64,000 nucleotides of DNA from Temnopleurus reevesii. Taxonomy: Eukaryota > Echinodermata > Echinoidea > Temnopleuroida > Temnopleuridae. Below are positions 25,287-36,910 of the stretch, in pieces; the first letter of the stretch is position 1, and each line of letters begins with the position of its first letter. The stretch covers positions 14,102 through 78,101 of the forward strand of contig BQKZ01001371.1 in the NCBI GenBank assembly GCA_036244855.1, given 5' to 3'. Both the position numbers and the translations under genes were made by a program. Under the pieces are notes generated by a model. The model was not told where the DNA came from and ran no database searches. It was given only the letters and a program-made list of their open reading frames with translations.

Positions 25287-26870
25287 CTGAAAGAACAAAC
25301 AGACAAAAAGAGAAAATAACGTTATATATTTGCGTAAACAGATGTTAGTGGTGCTCATTATTGTAGGAAAACATTGCATAATCATATTGAAATTTGAGAT
25401 TTTAATTTCTACGTCGCACATGGGCTATGCACAGGATCTATGTAGCCTTTTCAGGCAACAGACAAAGAATGTTTTCGGCAGATCATTTTGATGGACTATC
25501 ATCACTCTTGCAGGCACTAATAGAGTTGGTACTACTGATGATTAATTGCAATCAGATTTGTCTCTGAGTTCATTATGCATGACGAAAAACATTTATCCAA
25601 AAAAAATATGTGGGGGATGGAACTTGTCAAATATACACTTTAGTAAAAAATCTGCTACAGTTGAAACTAAACTTTTCCAAATATAAGATGCGACCAAATA
25701 AAATACAAAGAATATAAAGCATACACGCCCACATCCAGAATTATTTTCGAATGTTGACCCCAATTTTGTCCGTATTAAAATGTAACTGATTCGTTATGGA
25801 GGTAACTTTCATGAAAAGTATATCTATTGACCTTCCTCCCGGAAAGGCTTTATTGATCTCCTAGCAGCAACAGTCTAAGAACTAACTAACTAAACGAAGC
25901 TTTTATTAGTACAAATATCCATTGACATTTCATAGCCCAGTGATAACCATCGCCAAATAGCCATACAATGACAATATCCAAAGCAGGTTATGACCTCGGT
26001 GTACTTTTCCTTCTATGTACTTTGCCTCCAAAAGGGAAAGGCAATTCAATACTGAGTTTGACAAATCGAAGTAGGACAAATGGTCCAGATAATATAAGAT
26101 GTAATTCAAATAGATTACATGTCACTACCTTGTTGATAACCTAGGGACATTTCAAAATTCACTTTCAGATACAAATGAATATGATTGCTCTCCCCAAAAT
26201 TCAAGTTGTTTAATATATTCGCCTAAATTCGTGTACTCTGTTTTATCTTAAAATTGCTTAGTTCATCACAAGCAGGAATCTAATCTATTAATAATTTAAT
26301 GATTGAGCAAAAACAAATCGTCAACCAATACAAAATGCGTAAATATAATAAAATAGTCAGAGAAACTAGTACCTGATGTTTCTGTACATTATACTGTCAG
26401 TAAGTTATACTGACTCAAGGTTAACCAATCTACATTGAAATACAACATGCATGTCTTCTTCTTTTTAAATTCCTCAAGCATGAACATTCAATTGATAAAT
26501 TGCTTTACCCTGACTTTAATTTCCGCAAGTAATAAATGAAATACTGCTTGATTTTATATTCTTTAGTTGCAATGTGCAATCAATATAAATTGACTACGGA
26601 TTCAAAGTACACAATACAGCTTTCTATAGATTAGTTGCATACATTTCCCTTCGTCTTGGTTCATCAACATTAATGCACACTCCATCAAAAACGTTCCATT
26701 CAATGGCAACATGAATTTCATCCATAGCGATTCTAGAGTATGGGTGAACTGATGTAGAAGCATGGCGGTTAAGGATTCGCGATTTCATCAATGTATTAAA
26801 AACAAAAACAACAAGAAAACTAAACGGACATATTATGTGTCGTATATAGAGCAGTAGACAAGAAGATGAT

Positions 26871-27720
26871 GAAGATAACTCTGAAATGTATAAAATACAT
26901 AGTGGAGATTTAGTTAATTTAGCATCTGTAAAAACAAAACAATTATATTTAATATTAGTTGAAACAAAGAAACGCGATATAAGCGTTATTTACTTTTGGC
27001 AAGAAAAGTTAGAAGTTTCTCAATTATTTGATTGGAATGATTTGTTTAGCTTTAAGTTTGGAAATTGTTTTAACAACAATGTAAAACAATATACTTTCAA
27101 ACTTTTACATAGAATATTGCCTTTTAAAGAAAATCTAGTTAAATGGAAAATCACATCTGACATAATATGCAGAGATTGCAATGAGGTAGAAACAATTAAT
27201 CATGTGCTTTTATTTTGTCGTGAGGTAAAGTCATATTGGAAAAAAGTAATATATATTATATATTTTCTATTTGATATTGATATTAGTATGGACGGAAAAG
27301 TTCTATTAATAGGATATGATGTAAATAACCAAAATATAATTCTTCTAAACTTCATGCTAGTCATTGCTCAATACACAATATATCAATTGTATATAATGCG
27401 AAATTATTCTAAGATTTCTATAAGTGCTTATATACTATTGGCTAGATTTAAAAAAGAGGTTATAATGAATTTGAAATACTTAATGAAAAAGAAAATAATT
27501 GACTTCACGCCACAAAAATTTTCTATTCTGGAAAGTGCGTGAGCTATGTGTTTAAAGTGGTACGAAAAAAATATATATATATATTTCCTAAAATGTTTTC
27601 TATAAAACTTAGTTATTTTGTTTATATATACTATGCAAATCAATTATGTTTGTTTATTTTTCTTTGAATGTACACTTTGGAATATAGAATGAAATAAAGT
27701 CCCTCGAATGAGGTTTTAAA
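26871..27720 (+). pseudogene. LINE (non-LTR retrotransposon) 3' fragment, reverse-transcriptase C-terminal part
   Basis: The open frame at 26886-27542 (218 codons) corresponds to the part of a LINE ORF2 just after the polymerase domain. It has a KTKQLY motif at 16-21 and a FKLLHRILPFKENLVKWK block at 71-88. A zinc-knuckle-like C-x2-C-x7-H-x4-C follows (C95, C98, H106, C111), then an aromatic SYW. This is the zf-RVT-type region I associate with L1/Tx1-like elements. The polymerase and endonuclease are absent, so it is 5'-truncated. The segment after the stop carries AATAAA near 27690 and a short A run near 27718, consistent with a 3' end. It lies antisense to TMEM151. Confidence 0.8.
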
Positions 27721-28076
27721 AAAGATATATATATATATATTATGTATCGTCGTTTTATTGGAAGGTGGATCGAAATATTAAATTCGTATGTGATGAAAAT
27801 CTCTAACGTAAGATAATTTTGGAAAGCAGAGATACTGCAGAAACTTTGATTAAATCGTCTACAGTGCATACTTAAAGTCTTAATTAAAAAATAGACGTGA
27901 CTTGATAATAACATCAATCAATACTAAAAATGACACTAAAATGACACAGTACAGTCTATATTGACTAAAGTAGTACATTGTACCTTAGATAATGTTGCAT
28001 TAATTTGAAATAGACACATGAACCAGATTAGATTATAAATCTCACAATACTCTCATTTCATATACTCCTATTCTTC

Positions 28077-28199
28077 CTCGATGCCATTGTGTTTTGAGAC
28101 GAGATAAGGGGATGCAGCAGGTGGTTTTGGCGGGAAAATGCCGGGAGTGAAGAAGTATTCCTCTAGGGTGCAGTGTGGTTGTTCAGATGATGATATCCA
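28077..28199 (-). other. Coding-like short segment of unknown identity
   Basis: On the minus strand, 40 codons ending in a stop read ISSSEQPHCTLEEYFFTPG, then FPPKPPAASPYLVSKHNG and IEEE. Codon third positions favour C more than the AT-rich surroundings do, and the peptide is not low-complexity. I recognise no family and see no convincing splice acceptor or polyadenylation signal. It could be a terminal exon of an unidentified gene, a decayed element or chance. Confidence 0.18.
28125..28138. promoter_or_regulatory. E2F/DP-like site
   Basis: TTTTGGCGGGAAAA matches the classical E2F consensus (TTTSSCGC-type) and contains its GGCGGGAAA core. It lies inside the coding-like segment on the other strand. 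No promoter is shown nearby, so function is speculative. Confidence 0.25.
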
Positions 28200-31181
28200 T
28201 ATTTGGACTACATATTGCCATATTTGGATGATATGACGATATTGCCTTTCGAACTTTTCGAATGAGATATTGAAGCCCAATAGCAATGAGCATTGCTCGT
28301 TGGTTTATTATGAAGGAAATAATGTTGTTCTACGATCGATGTATAGCTGGGAGTAGCAGAAAAGAATTGGGGGAATTCATGTAATTTCTCCGAATTGGAA
28401 AGCGACATGGAGAAGGCAAATATCTCAGCTCAAGGGGGTAGAGTTTGCATGAAGCGCTTTTGATTTTTGTTATGAAGCAGAGTAATAATTGGAAAGACTA
28501 TATGATAACCTTGCTCATATTTGTAAAAGCAATGCAATCTCCAATTCCAAATGACGTAAATGAAACTACACAATTATATCCGTACGATATAAACAAGATA
28601 AACCACAAAAATGATCAAGCACTACCGGTATATAAGACGGTTATTTCAAATATACATTTCGCTTTTTGATTTTCTAAGTGTATCCAGTATTAGATATGGT
28701 GGAATTGGAAGAATAATTGTGTTCAAATGTGGAGGATGATAATGAATTAATTCAAAGTTATTTTGCTTTTTGATTTTGATGTTCTTTATAAAATCAATTA
28801 TCATTAAACAGATTGAAAACTGTCATTAAGCAAATTTAAAACTATCTGCCTTTGTTGAAGAGTTGTTGAAAAAATACAACTTTCTAACATGCCTGAGTGA
28901 AACAAAAAAATAACAAGAAACAAAACAACAAAAATCAAACAACATGAGAATGCATTGCATGTTTTTGTCTCAATTACATTTGTCACATCTATGGACGAGT
29001 GAGAAACGTAAAGAAAGAATGAAAACAAAAAAAAAACTACTCGTGTGCCTTCGCTTACGGTGAATATGTATTGTGAAAGGTCCGTTATTGCAATATTTCA
29101 TAAGCAGGTTGCTACGAAATGGCGTCTAGGTAAGGTTTATTGAAAAGTAGTTTGATTTTCTTATAACTTTCTGATTAAATGTCACAAGCCCGTCAGCTCA
29201 TAACTTTCCTCTTTACTTTCCATGTTCCGGATTATGGAAAATAATTTGGAAGCATGTTATCATAATTCGCAGTGCCCATATTTACCATCTCGTTAGTCTA
29301 ACGCAGGCCTTGGTTGCATTACGCTTGGCGGCAACCTTAAAAGGAATTATTAAATCGCATGTTTGGTTCCCTTCGCCTCCTTCTCAACCTGTGTTTATCA
29401 GTGCACTTTGACGACCCGGGAGCACACCGAATTAAGGTGAAAACCGAGCTGGGTGAATAAACCAACAGATGCGTTGACATGGCTGTGTCAGGCATGCATT
29501 AGACCGTGATTACCACAGCGATATTCATCAGGTCTCGTCCCGTTTTTTAGATGAGAACATTCAAAGCTACCATAGAAGTCTTTTGAGATCTGTCGTAATT
29601 GGAGCTGACTCTGTAATGGTGGCACGGATAGGAATGGTATACGTCATCATTGGACATACATGATTAGTATCGTGAGCTGGAATATTCGGACTTGTTATCA
29701 GTTAGAGAAGTTGAGAATGGCTCGGTGATGAAAGTATGTAATTAATTATTGGGAAAATATGTCGTTATTCGGATTCGGCGGTAAAACGTCATAGTTGAAC
29801 AATAAATATGTTTGTCGGGGTGGTGACAGCCTTTGGATGGTTCTTTCTTTGTGAATATGATTGATTAAAGATTGGTGCATGTGTCTTTTTAAAGCTATCC
29901 GAAATATATTGAAATTTCGTCACCATGATTGCACATTTTTTTAAAATTGATAATGACAATGTCAAACGTCTTTTTTTCATATTATCTTATTCAACATTAA
30001 CATCTTCTAACTCTTTTTATTTTATTTTGCTCTTTCCTTCTCAAGTCCTATTTCATCTTTTCCTTGACAATCATGTTTTATTCTTTCTTTTGTTCCCCCT
30101 TACAAAATGATGATGTATCTTTATTCTATATATATAAAAGGGTATTTTGTGAACTTGTTCGTTTTTGTTAAGTTGACCCAAACTCAAAGTCTACTTTCAG
30201 GCTAATCGCCTCCTCTGATTTGATGACTATGTTATGCTATTGATTATGTTTATGGAAACGAAAATAATTGTTCGATTCGATTCCATTCAATTCAGTTTCT
30301 GGTAAAATATTTCCAACTCAGATATCATGTCAAAACATTTTCATAATATCATGACTCATCATTGGGAAAAACTATACTTTAAACGTTAGTCATTCTATTT
30401 TATTCTCTTTGATCTTCTCTTGAAAATAATATTCATCGACACAAGCAGAAAATGAGGAAGGGGAATTTTTGGTAGACTGCAGATGTAATGAATTGCGCCA
30501 TGGTGATGTCATCATGTCAAGAGAAGAAGAAGAAACGGACTGATAAGTAGGCTAAACGTAATTTGAGTAATAAGATTGGATATGTATGATGCAGTGGGAG
30601 CCATTTTGTCTCTGTTTGTGTGGCCTGTTTTATAGAAAATATCGAACGCGCACAAAAACATACGTTTAATCAAGTTAACCCCCTTAAACAAAGAAATACA
30701 AGACGAGAATCGATGATGGATGCCTCGCTTCTTGGCTCGATGCTCAATTACATTACGAAAGATGACCAAGAAAGGAACACAGCCGACCCTTAAAAGATTT
30801 CTGGTCTAAAAATCTCAATTCTTCACCGATGGGCTAACTTGGCGTGAAACTTGATGTAACCTTGGCGACTTTTATTGAATGATGTGTAAAATGAAGCGTT
30901 AAGTGGAATGCTATTTAGAGAGGCAGACGAGTCTCAAGGCACGTATAGAGTGGCGTTGTAATTGCCATACTCACACATCTCTGTGATATATTTATCAAAC
31001 GATATAGTTGTATGTAGATGAATATGTATCAATTATTATTGATCAATAGATATGCATGTAGTTATACAGAATATACGAAACTGTGTAATGCCAGCTTGAG
31101 GGAACCCGGATGCGAGAATCGCAATTATTCCTCGCATGCTTGCTTGGCATAATTTGAACAGATTATGATCACAAATGGGGA

Positions 31182-31373
31182 GTGCAAGGCAGACATACTG
31201 ATGTGGGATACACTGATAGCTCTGCAGAGTGTGGGTATATAGGCAGGGCAGTCAAGACTTTGCTTCATTTTCTGAGCTACAATACAATGTTACAACCGTG
31301 TACTGAGAGGGACCTGGAGGTGGTGAATGATGTGGCTCTTGTATTTGCTAGACATTGTGAAATGATTGTGTGA
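31182..31373 (+). other. Coding-like 63-codon frame of unknown identity
   Basis: The frame is richer in G+C than its surroundings and contains non-repetitive peptide such as GYIGRAVKTLLHFLSYN and CTERDLEVVNDVALVFARHC. The upstream boundary is unclear. I do not recognise it; a decayed transposon ORF end or an isolated exon are both possible. Confidence 0.2.
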
Positions 31374-32921
31374 CTCAAGATGATGATGATTATTCATTAT
31401 TTCACTGTAATAAGCGTTTTTAGATAAATCATATTGGTAAAATATTACATCTTATATCTTAAGCTATTCTTATTCAATTCTGCATTATTGATGTATTGAT
31501 GAATCAAATCAATCAGTCAATGGAACAGTGATTATAACATACTCGTCGTACAACTCAAATAAGGAAACTAATAAATATACTTCTTTTTTTTTTTTACAAC
31601 AATATACTATTATAATCATACAGTATCTATCACGGAGAAGCAGGTCCTATACTAGTATATTGCATTAAAAATAATCAGGCATCGTATTTTTTGTTTTTAC
31701 TTGTATCTAAAGTTTAGCTTTGCTAACAGGCGATTAGAAATTCAATGCGATTTCATCTCTTCCCACATGCCTAATAAGATACACGTTTCACTTCTTTTCT
31801 GCGAATGAATAAAAGATCTTCCCAAGAGACAGAGAGGAGAATGGTATTGAATATGGAGAGAGCAAATGGGCATCATTTTAGAGATGGGTCATAATATTAG
31901 CACTGGGAAGCCGTCGCGTGAAGGTCGTATAGGACGAAGATCTTGACCCTGTCATCGGGACGCTTACTCCGCAAACGACCCGCTGCAAATTTGTAGAATG
32001 TGAAACGGTGGTAAATAGAAAACGATTATTCCTCTTTAGACAACGTCTCCACTGACCAGAGTTTTACCAGTGAATCAATGTTCGCGCATCATTGCGACAA
32101 GTGTAGACGGTGTAAGAAGGGGAGCACGTTCGGAGAAGCAGCGGAAAGGAAAAGAGCGGCAATGTGAACAGATGTGAAGATGCCGAATGCAAGTTCATGT
32201 GTGTGCGAGGACCAATAAATCTTGAATTAAGGAACAGATGGGACTCCGTGGCTTATCTTATATGCTAGAGTAAAGATAGTGAGTGCTGAGGATCTGATAT
32301 TCATATAGACGAACAAGAGCAGTCGTTCTCTGCACGGTGATACCATGCTGAGAAATGTTTTAATATAATGTAGACGAAAAGGCTACCGAAGAAGACATTC
32401 TCACAGGCGATTGGGGACATTATAGTGTAAAATGAAAATACAATCACTTTTCTAGATTAACGCAGAAAGTCAATTGACTGGTTTGTACAATTTAGGTGCA
32501 AATGTTGAGTTGATTGCCGTTATCTGTGAACTAAATATTTTTATTTATTTGTTTTTCTTAGACTTCAAATTTTCATCCTCATATGCTATCCATTTTTTGC
32601 TTTTACCATGAAAACGATGACAGTATGAGTAAGATGATTTATAATTTTTAGTAACAATAAATATATATCATTCATAATTCTATAGCTAAAAACCTCTGTC
32701 ATAGTTATGCTTGAAATACAGGAAGATAGCTGTCGAATATTAACAGCATATATTTGCGCACTTAGTTTTATATATCACAACGTTCCACAATCGTATGCAC
32801 ATGGATAATATAATGTATGAAATGAATACAACAAGAATGAAATAGTACCCAAGACAATAATTAAGTATTGTGGAAAAAGAAATATACCGTATCCTTCAGT
32901 TGCACCTGGATTTGGTTTGTC

Positions 32922-33256
32922 TTTTTTTTTTTTTTTTTTAATGGTATTTTATTGGTCACATCATTCAGCAAGTGCACATAATGACAAAGATTACATCACA
33001 TATAGAATCATGTACATATATCTTTTTCTGTAGACAATACAAAATGAACCAATCTCTGCAAACAAATTGTCCGCAACAATAGATATTCCATTGCTCCACA
33101 GGGCTAAAGTGCAGCATGGAATTTCTAACGAGCGGTGTAAGCACTTCCTTTTAAATAGTACATGTATATCTATTCGTGACACAAGTAAACCATTGAGCAA
33201 GACATTGCCATTTTTCTTTATGTTTCTGTAGTGTGTTATTTCGTTTAGAGATATAC
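32922..33256 (-). mobile_element. Retroposed LINE-like segment with poly-A tail and 13-bp target duplication
   Basis: Read on the minus strand, the 335-bp insert ends in AATAAA shortly before an 18-base poly-A tail (plus-strand T run 32922-32939). It is flanked by a perfect 13-bp direct repeat, GATTTGGTTTGTC, at 32909-32921 and 33257-33269. These are hallmarks of target-primed reverse transcription. A 69-codon frame inside includes LWSNGISIVADNLFAEIGSF, which resembles the segment of L1/Tx1-type ORF2 that follows the polymerase core. The LINE identification is moderate; the retroposition structure is strong. Confidence 0.85.
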
Positions 33257-34013
33257 GATTTGGTTTGTCACACTTTTCATAAATAAGAAAAGGATAAGCT
33301 CTTCCAGGGAAGTAGCTAACTTATATCAAAGAAGAGGGGCGAAAATGGGCTTCAAAGGATTTAAAAAAAAAAAGTCCCTAAAAAGGTTGTACATAATTAT
33401 ACGCACCCATACGGTTGAACACATTAGACTCTGAAGGGAACGTCGACCCACGTTACACCCTTCCCCGATTTATGGCCATGTATTCAGCCAGACATCACAA
33501 AGGGTTTTTTTTACTCGCCATCCACGCTTTACTACCCTTCCAAATTAATGCGCCATTCACTCTACCTTATACCATTTATATTGGGAATTACAAAACTGAC
33601 TTGGCGCCAAAAACACTACAGTCTGCGCACCCATTATCGTCTGCTACACGTATCCCAATTAGACGAGATTCCCTCCTTAGATATGCCATGCGCAATCAAC
33701 TTTCCTCGCATCGTTAGTGCTATGCATTAGCCGAGGATTATGGGCCATTTATTCTTACGGAATAATTCAACAAGTGACTAAAGCTCTGCCCTACTTCTCA
33801 GTTGCTTGACAACATCTTCAAAATTAGATGATAAAAATGCGTCTGACCTTTTCAAGTTTAATGACAACTTGCATCCTATCCATGCGGGGAACACTTATTC
33901 CACAGAGAAAGACGATGTTTGCATCCTGTTAACGGTTAATACGTGTAGTATTTATGGAAATACACAAACCACAAAATGATTTTGTACAGTACTGTTATCA
34001 GAACTAGATTGAG

Positions 34014-34164
34014 AAATTCAGCCAGAGAGTCGTAGGTTCGAATACTACTCATGTAGTCAATTTCCTTCTGCAAGAAATCCATCCACATTGTGTTGCACTC
34101 AACCGAGGTGAGTTGAGTGGGTATAGCTGGCACTAATATTCATTCCTTGAAATGCTTGAGCGCC
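34014..34164 (+). mobile_element. SINE fragment, plus orientation
   Basis: It begins within the tRNA-like head (AGTCGTAGGTTCGAAT, box B region). It continues through the body (GCAAGAAATCCATCCACATTG, then CAACCGAGGTGAG) to CTTGAGCGCC. The box A end and the 3' tail are missing. Confidence 0.88.
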
Positions 34165-34231
34165 TTGGGATTCGAACCTACGACCTTCTGGGGAAAGGCG
34201 AGAGTCAGAACCACTACAACACGACGCCTCC
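34165..34231 (-). mobile_element. SINE tRNA-like head, minus orientation
   Basis: Directly abutting the previous SINE piece, this reads on the minus strand as GGAGGCGTCGTGTTGTAGTGG, then TTCTGACTCTCGCC and GGTTCGAATCCC. It is a second, oppositely oriented SINE start, giving a tail-to-tail join of two partial copies. Confidence 0.85.
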
Positions 34232-34252
34232 GTTGCGCAATACAAATTGCGT

Positions 34253-34402
34253 CTATTATTATTTTTATTATGTGTGTGAAGTTATTATAAAATTGTTATT
34301 ATGATTATTATATAGATATATTATCGCTAGTATTGTGATTATTATTTTTGTGATTATTTTTATTATCATTTTTATCATCATCATTATCATTTAATATTAT
34401 TA
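34253..34402. repeat. Imperfect (ATT)n-rich tract
   Basis: TTATTATTTTTATTAT-type low-complexity DNA with ATC interruptions. It directly follows the SINE pair, as expected for an expanded AT-rich tail. Confidence 0.75.
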
Positions 34403-36011
34403 CCGTGATAATCACTGAAAGCTTGTATTTCTTTAATCAAGAAATATTAAGATTAATATCATTTATCAATAATATATTTATTGTAATGTATATAATGTGC
34501 AGCAGGGCTCCCTGGTAGAGCAGGTCTACTCGGCTTGAAAGGGACTAACCTGCTTTTTAAAGAAGCCATTAATTAAAAATAAAATATAAAAATAAAACCT
34601 TGGTTTGGAGATTAATAAACTAACAAATTAGCTATATCACTGGAGCTGTGCCGTCTGTAGTAGATATGAACCTAGTATATTTATAAGACGACTTCATAAT
34701 GCAGTGAAGAATAAAGAGTAAAGTTAAGTTTTCGTCATTTTAAAAGTATTATTTTGCTTTATATATCTTAGGATGTGCATCAACGAATGTCCTTCTGTAC
34801 ATTTAAAAAATAATCCATATTTGAATTATTCAACGATATCATAAGTTCTATACCAACATGAACGGTGACATATCTTATTATTGTCATATCCAGTCTGCAT
34901 TAAACCATTGAGTACGGCTAGATGACCTGGGGCATCTCGGCACATTTCATTTTATTTCTCTTTCAAGGACTGTCCGTGCACATCATATCGGTTTACACAG
35001 TAATCAAGCTTAGTACGTGTGCACTGTAAAGAGGATACAATCCAACAATGAGTGTGGAATCATGTCATTCCATTAGCATACTTTTGTCACCGTTGTTTTT
35101 TCCTTAAAACTAGGTATTTCGGCAATATTAGCATGCATATTAAACAACGATTATGTTATCGATTGTGTTGCTTTCAAATAAAAAATTCCGTTTCCTTATT
35201 CTCTGATCAGTGACTGTACACTCCTAAAATCATGAAAATTACTCCTAGAATTACTGAACAGTAGTCAGCTGGGAGTCAACTACTGAAATATTATTTCACT
35301 AATTTTCTAGTAAGAAATGATCAAATTTCAGTCAAGCTCAAATATCAAATAAAAGTATCATATTTGACTAGAATATGGAAGACTCCCAGCAGAGTGCTCC
35401 CTAGTAATATTTCGTTTTATCAGATTTAATTCAATATCCGTATCATAGTTGATGCAAAACCAAACAATTAGATTCAATTATATCCAACTGCGTTGATAAT
35501 CACATTATTCCTAAGAGCTACATGGATTTACTTTCTTATATGAAATGAAGGCTCTCTGATAAACATCGACACGAAAATGAGAAGTCAATCCTCTGGACGG
35601 TGCCGTGTGAGAAAGCAACATTCTAATTACAGTTTTACCTTTGTCTTTTATTTCCATTCACAAAATATACAACCTATTTCGTTATTCAGAATACATGAGA
35701 TTGGTGTCTTAAGTCGAGGTCCAATTGAAAAGCACCAGGATATTGAAATCTCATCATGATGAATGCAATTTAAATTTTCGAAGACTGGATTGCGCAAAGT
35801 TTGTTATATTTCTGAATCAATTTCTGAATCTTTCATTTATTTTTTATGTATACCTGACTACGGTGTGCATTATTTTAAACTGAACATTTAAGACTCATCT
35901 AATGATAAAACTGTTTCTATAAACGATCATGATCTCTGACTGAAATTTTGTTCAGAAAACTGTTCCCGCCAATGGAGACCCTTTTTCGAGTGAGACAGTA
36001 TAATTACTTAG

Positions 36012-36236
36012 TCATTTATTTATTAATTTCCACCATTCTTTTGTGTTGTCACTTTCTAGATTTTCCAGTTTTTCTAACATCTTTTCTCGCATTTCTCTTA
36101 TATTTCTTTTTAGTTTTCTCTTGAATAATCTCTTACATGTGTAGTATGATTTCCTCAATTGTCTATTGGGTCTGAACGGGTGATTGGACACCTTTGGCGA
36201 GAAGTGAAGAGGATTGGTTTTCATCAACACTCTCAC
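36012..36236 (-). pseudogene. LINE ORF2 linker fragment
   Basis: A 74-codon frame contains FRPNRQLRKSYYTCKRLFK, then KRKLKRNIREMREK and NTKEWWKLINK. The basic, helical stretch ending in a WW-K-L motif is typical of the linker between endonuclease and polymerase domains in LINE ORF2 proteins. The frame closes immediately at both ends, so this is a decayed fragment. The clade is not determinable by eye. Confidence 0.6.
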
Positions 36237-36841
36237 GTTCTATGCCAAAATCTAGTTTATTATACATCCAAGGGAACAATCACTCTTCATAATCAATGCA
36301 CATATCTATGATTCAGATTTCCATCTTATCTTTGTCAGTGACAGGACATATATGAAGTGAATATTGACTCTGAATTCTTGAGTTGTGAGATATAGAAGTG
36401 ATATTGATGCTCTATTGTGATAAGGCAATCGATTCCTTTAGTAGAGAGAATCGAGAAAAACACGAGTGTTCTATTTCAAAGTCAATCTAACTATGACGTT
36501 ATTGAGACAACGCTCATCTCAGGAATGCCAAGACACAGTAGCGTGAAATGAAAGGAGCCAGATTCAAAATGAGAAAAATAAGATGAACGAGGCCCTAGGT
36601 CATAATGGATGACTTGACGAATATAGATAGAGTCCGTTAGTCGGCACGAGAAGATGTGGAAGTGGAGTTCTCCCAGACAAACGGAAGCAGTGAAATTTCA
36701 CTCTACTTTCAAGGGAGTAAAGCGACCCCCTTGTTGCTTCCCTTCTCACTCGTCTTAAATTCTTGTGTTTAATTACCAAGACATGCTAATGACCACGTAT
36801 GTGATTCGAGTGTTCTCCTCTGGCAGAGTTAGTGAACTCAC

Positions 36842-36904
36842 TTCTTGATTTAGAACACTCAGGAGTGAACCAAGTCGAGAAAAGGAACGACAGGCGAGCG
36901 CCAT
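36842..36904 (-). CDS. Candidate first coding exon of the TMEM151 gene
   Basis: On the minus strand, ATG in a favourable context (AACAAGATGG) opens a 21-codon frame, MALACRSFSRLGSLLSVLNQE. It ends in frame at a consensus donor, GTGAGT (36841..36836). The donor is phase 0, matching the phase-0 acceptor at 25286. Joining them would give the junction LNQE-QTPIRR, reminiscent of the EEQRPI motif just before HWKC in vertebrate TMEM151 (from memory). Family members have a short first exon. Against this, the N-terminus also resembles a mitochondrial targeting peptide, so the exon could belong to another gene. It is a prediction that needs transcript evidence. Confidence 0.4.
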
Positions 36905-36910
36905 CTTGTT
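36898..36910 (-). promoter_or_regulatory. YY1-like motif overlapping the candidate start codon
   Basis: The minus strand AAGATGGCGCT differs at one position from the YY1 consensus AAGATGGCGGC, which in animals often sits at or just downstream of transcription starts and over initiation codons. It supports the idea of a gene start here but does not prove it. Confidence 0.35.

Larger units (their letters stand above)
25287..36841 (-). other. Putative TMEM151 intron (about 11.6 kb)
   Basis: The acceptor at 25287 is well supported by a pyrimidine-rich tract and the abrupt start of family homology. The donor at 36841 depends on the candidate first exon being right. The interval holds a LINE 3' fragment, a retroposed segment, SINE pieces and another LINE fragment, plus AT-rich sequence. 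If the first exon lies elsewhere, this interval is simply part of a longer intron. Confidence 0.4.

Noticed and set aside
25287..25421. N-terminal 45 codons upstream of TMEM151 beginning at an in-frame ATG
   Set aside because: The residues are unlike the family, and a pyrimidine-rich tract with TTTCAG ends exactly where homology begins, so this is intron read-through.
29075..29088. Solo family A terminus (AAAGGTCCGT)
   Set aside because: The ten-base match has no second arm and no further arm sequence, so chance is likely.
35226..35405. Possible foldback element with GCTGGGAGTC and GACTCCCAGC about 100 bases apart
   Set aside because: Only a ten-base core pairs well. The extended arms do not align convincingly and no flanking duplication is seen.
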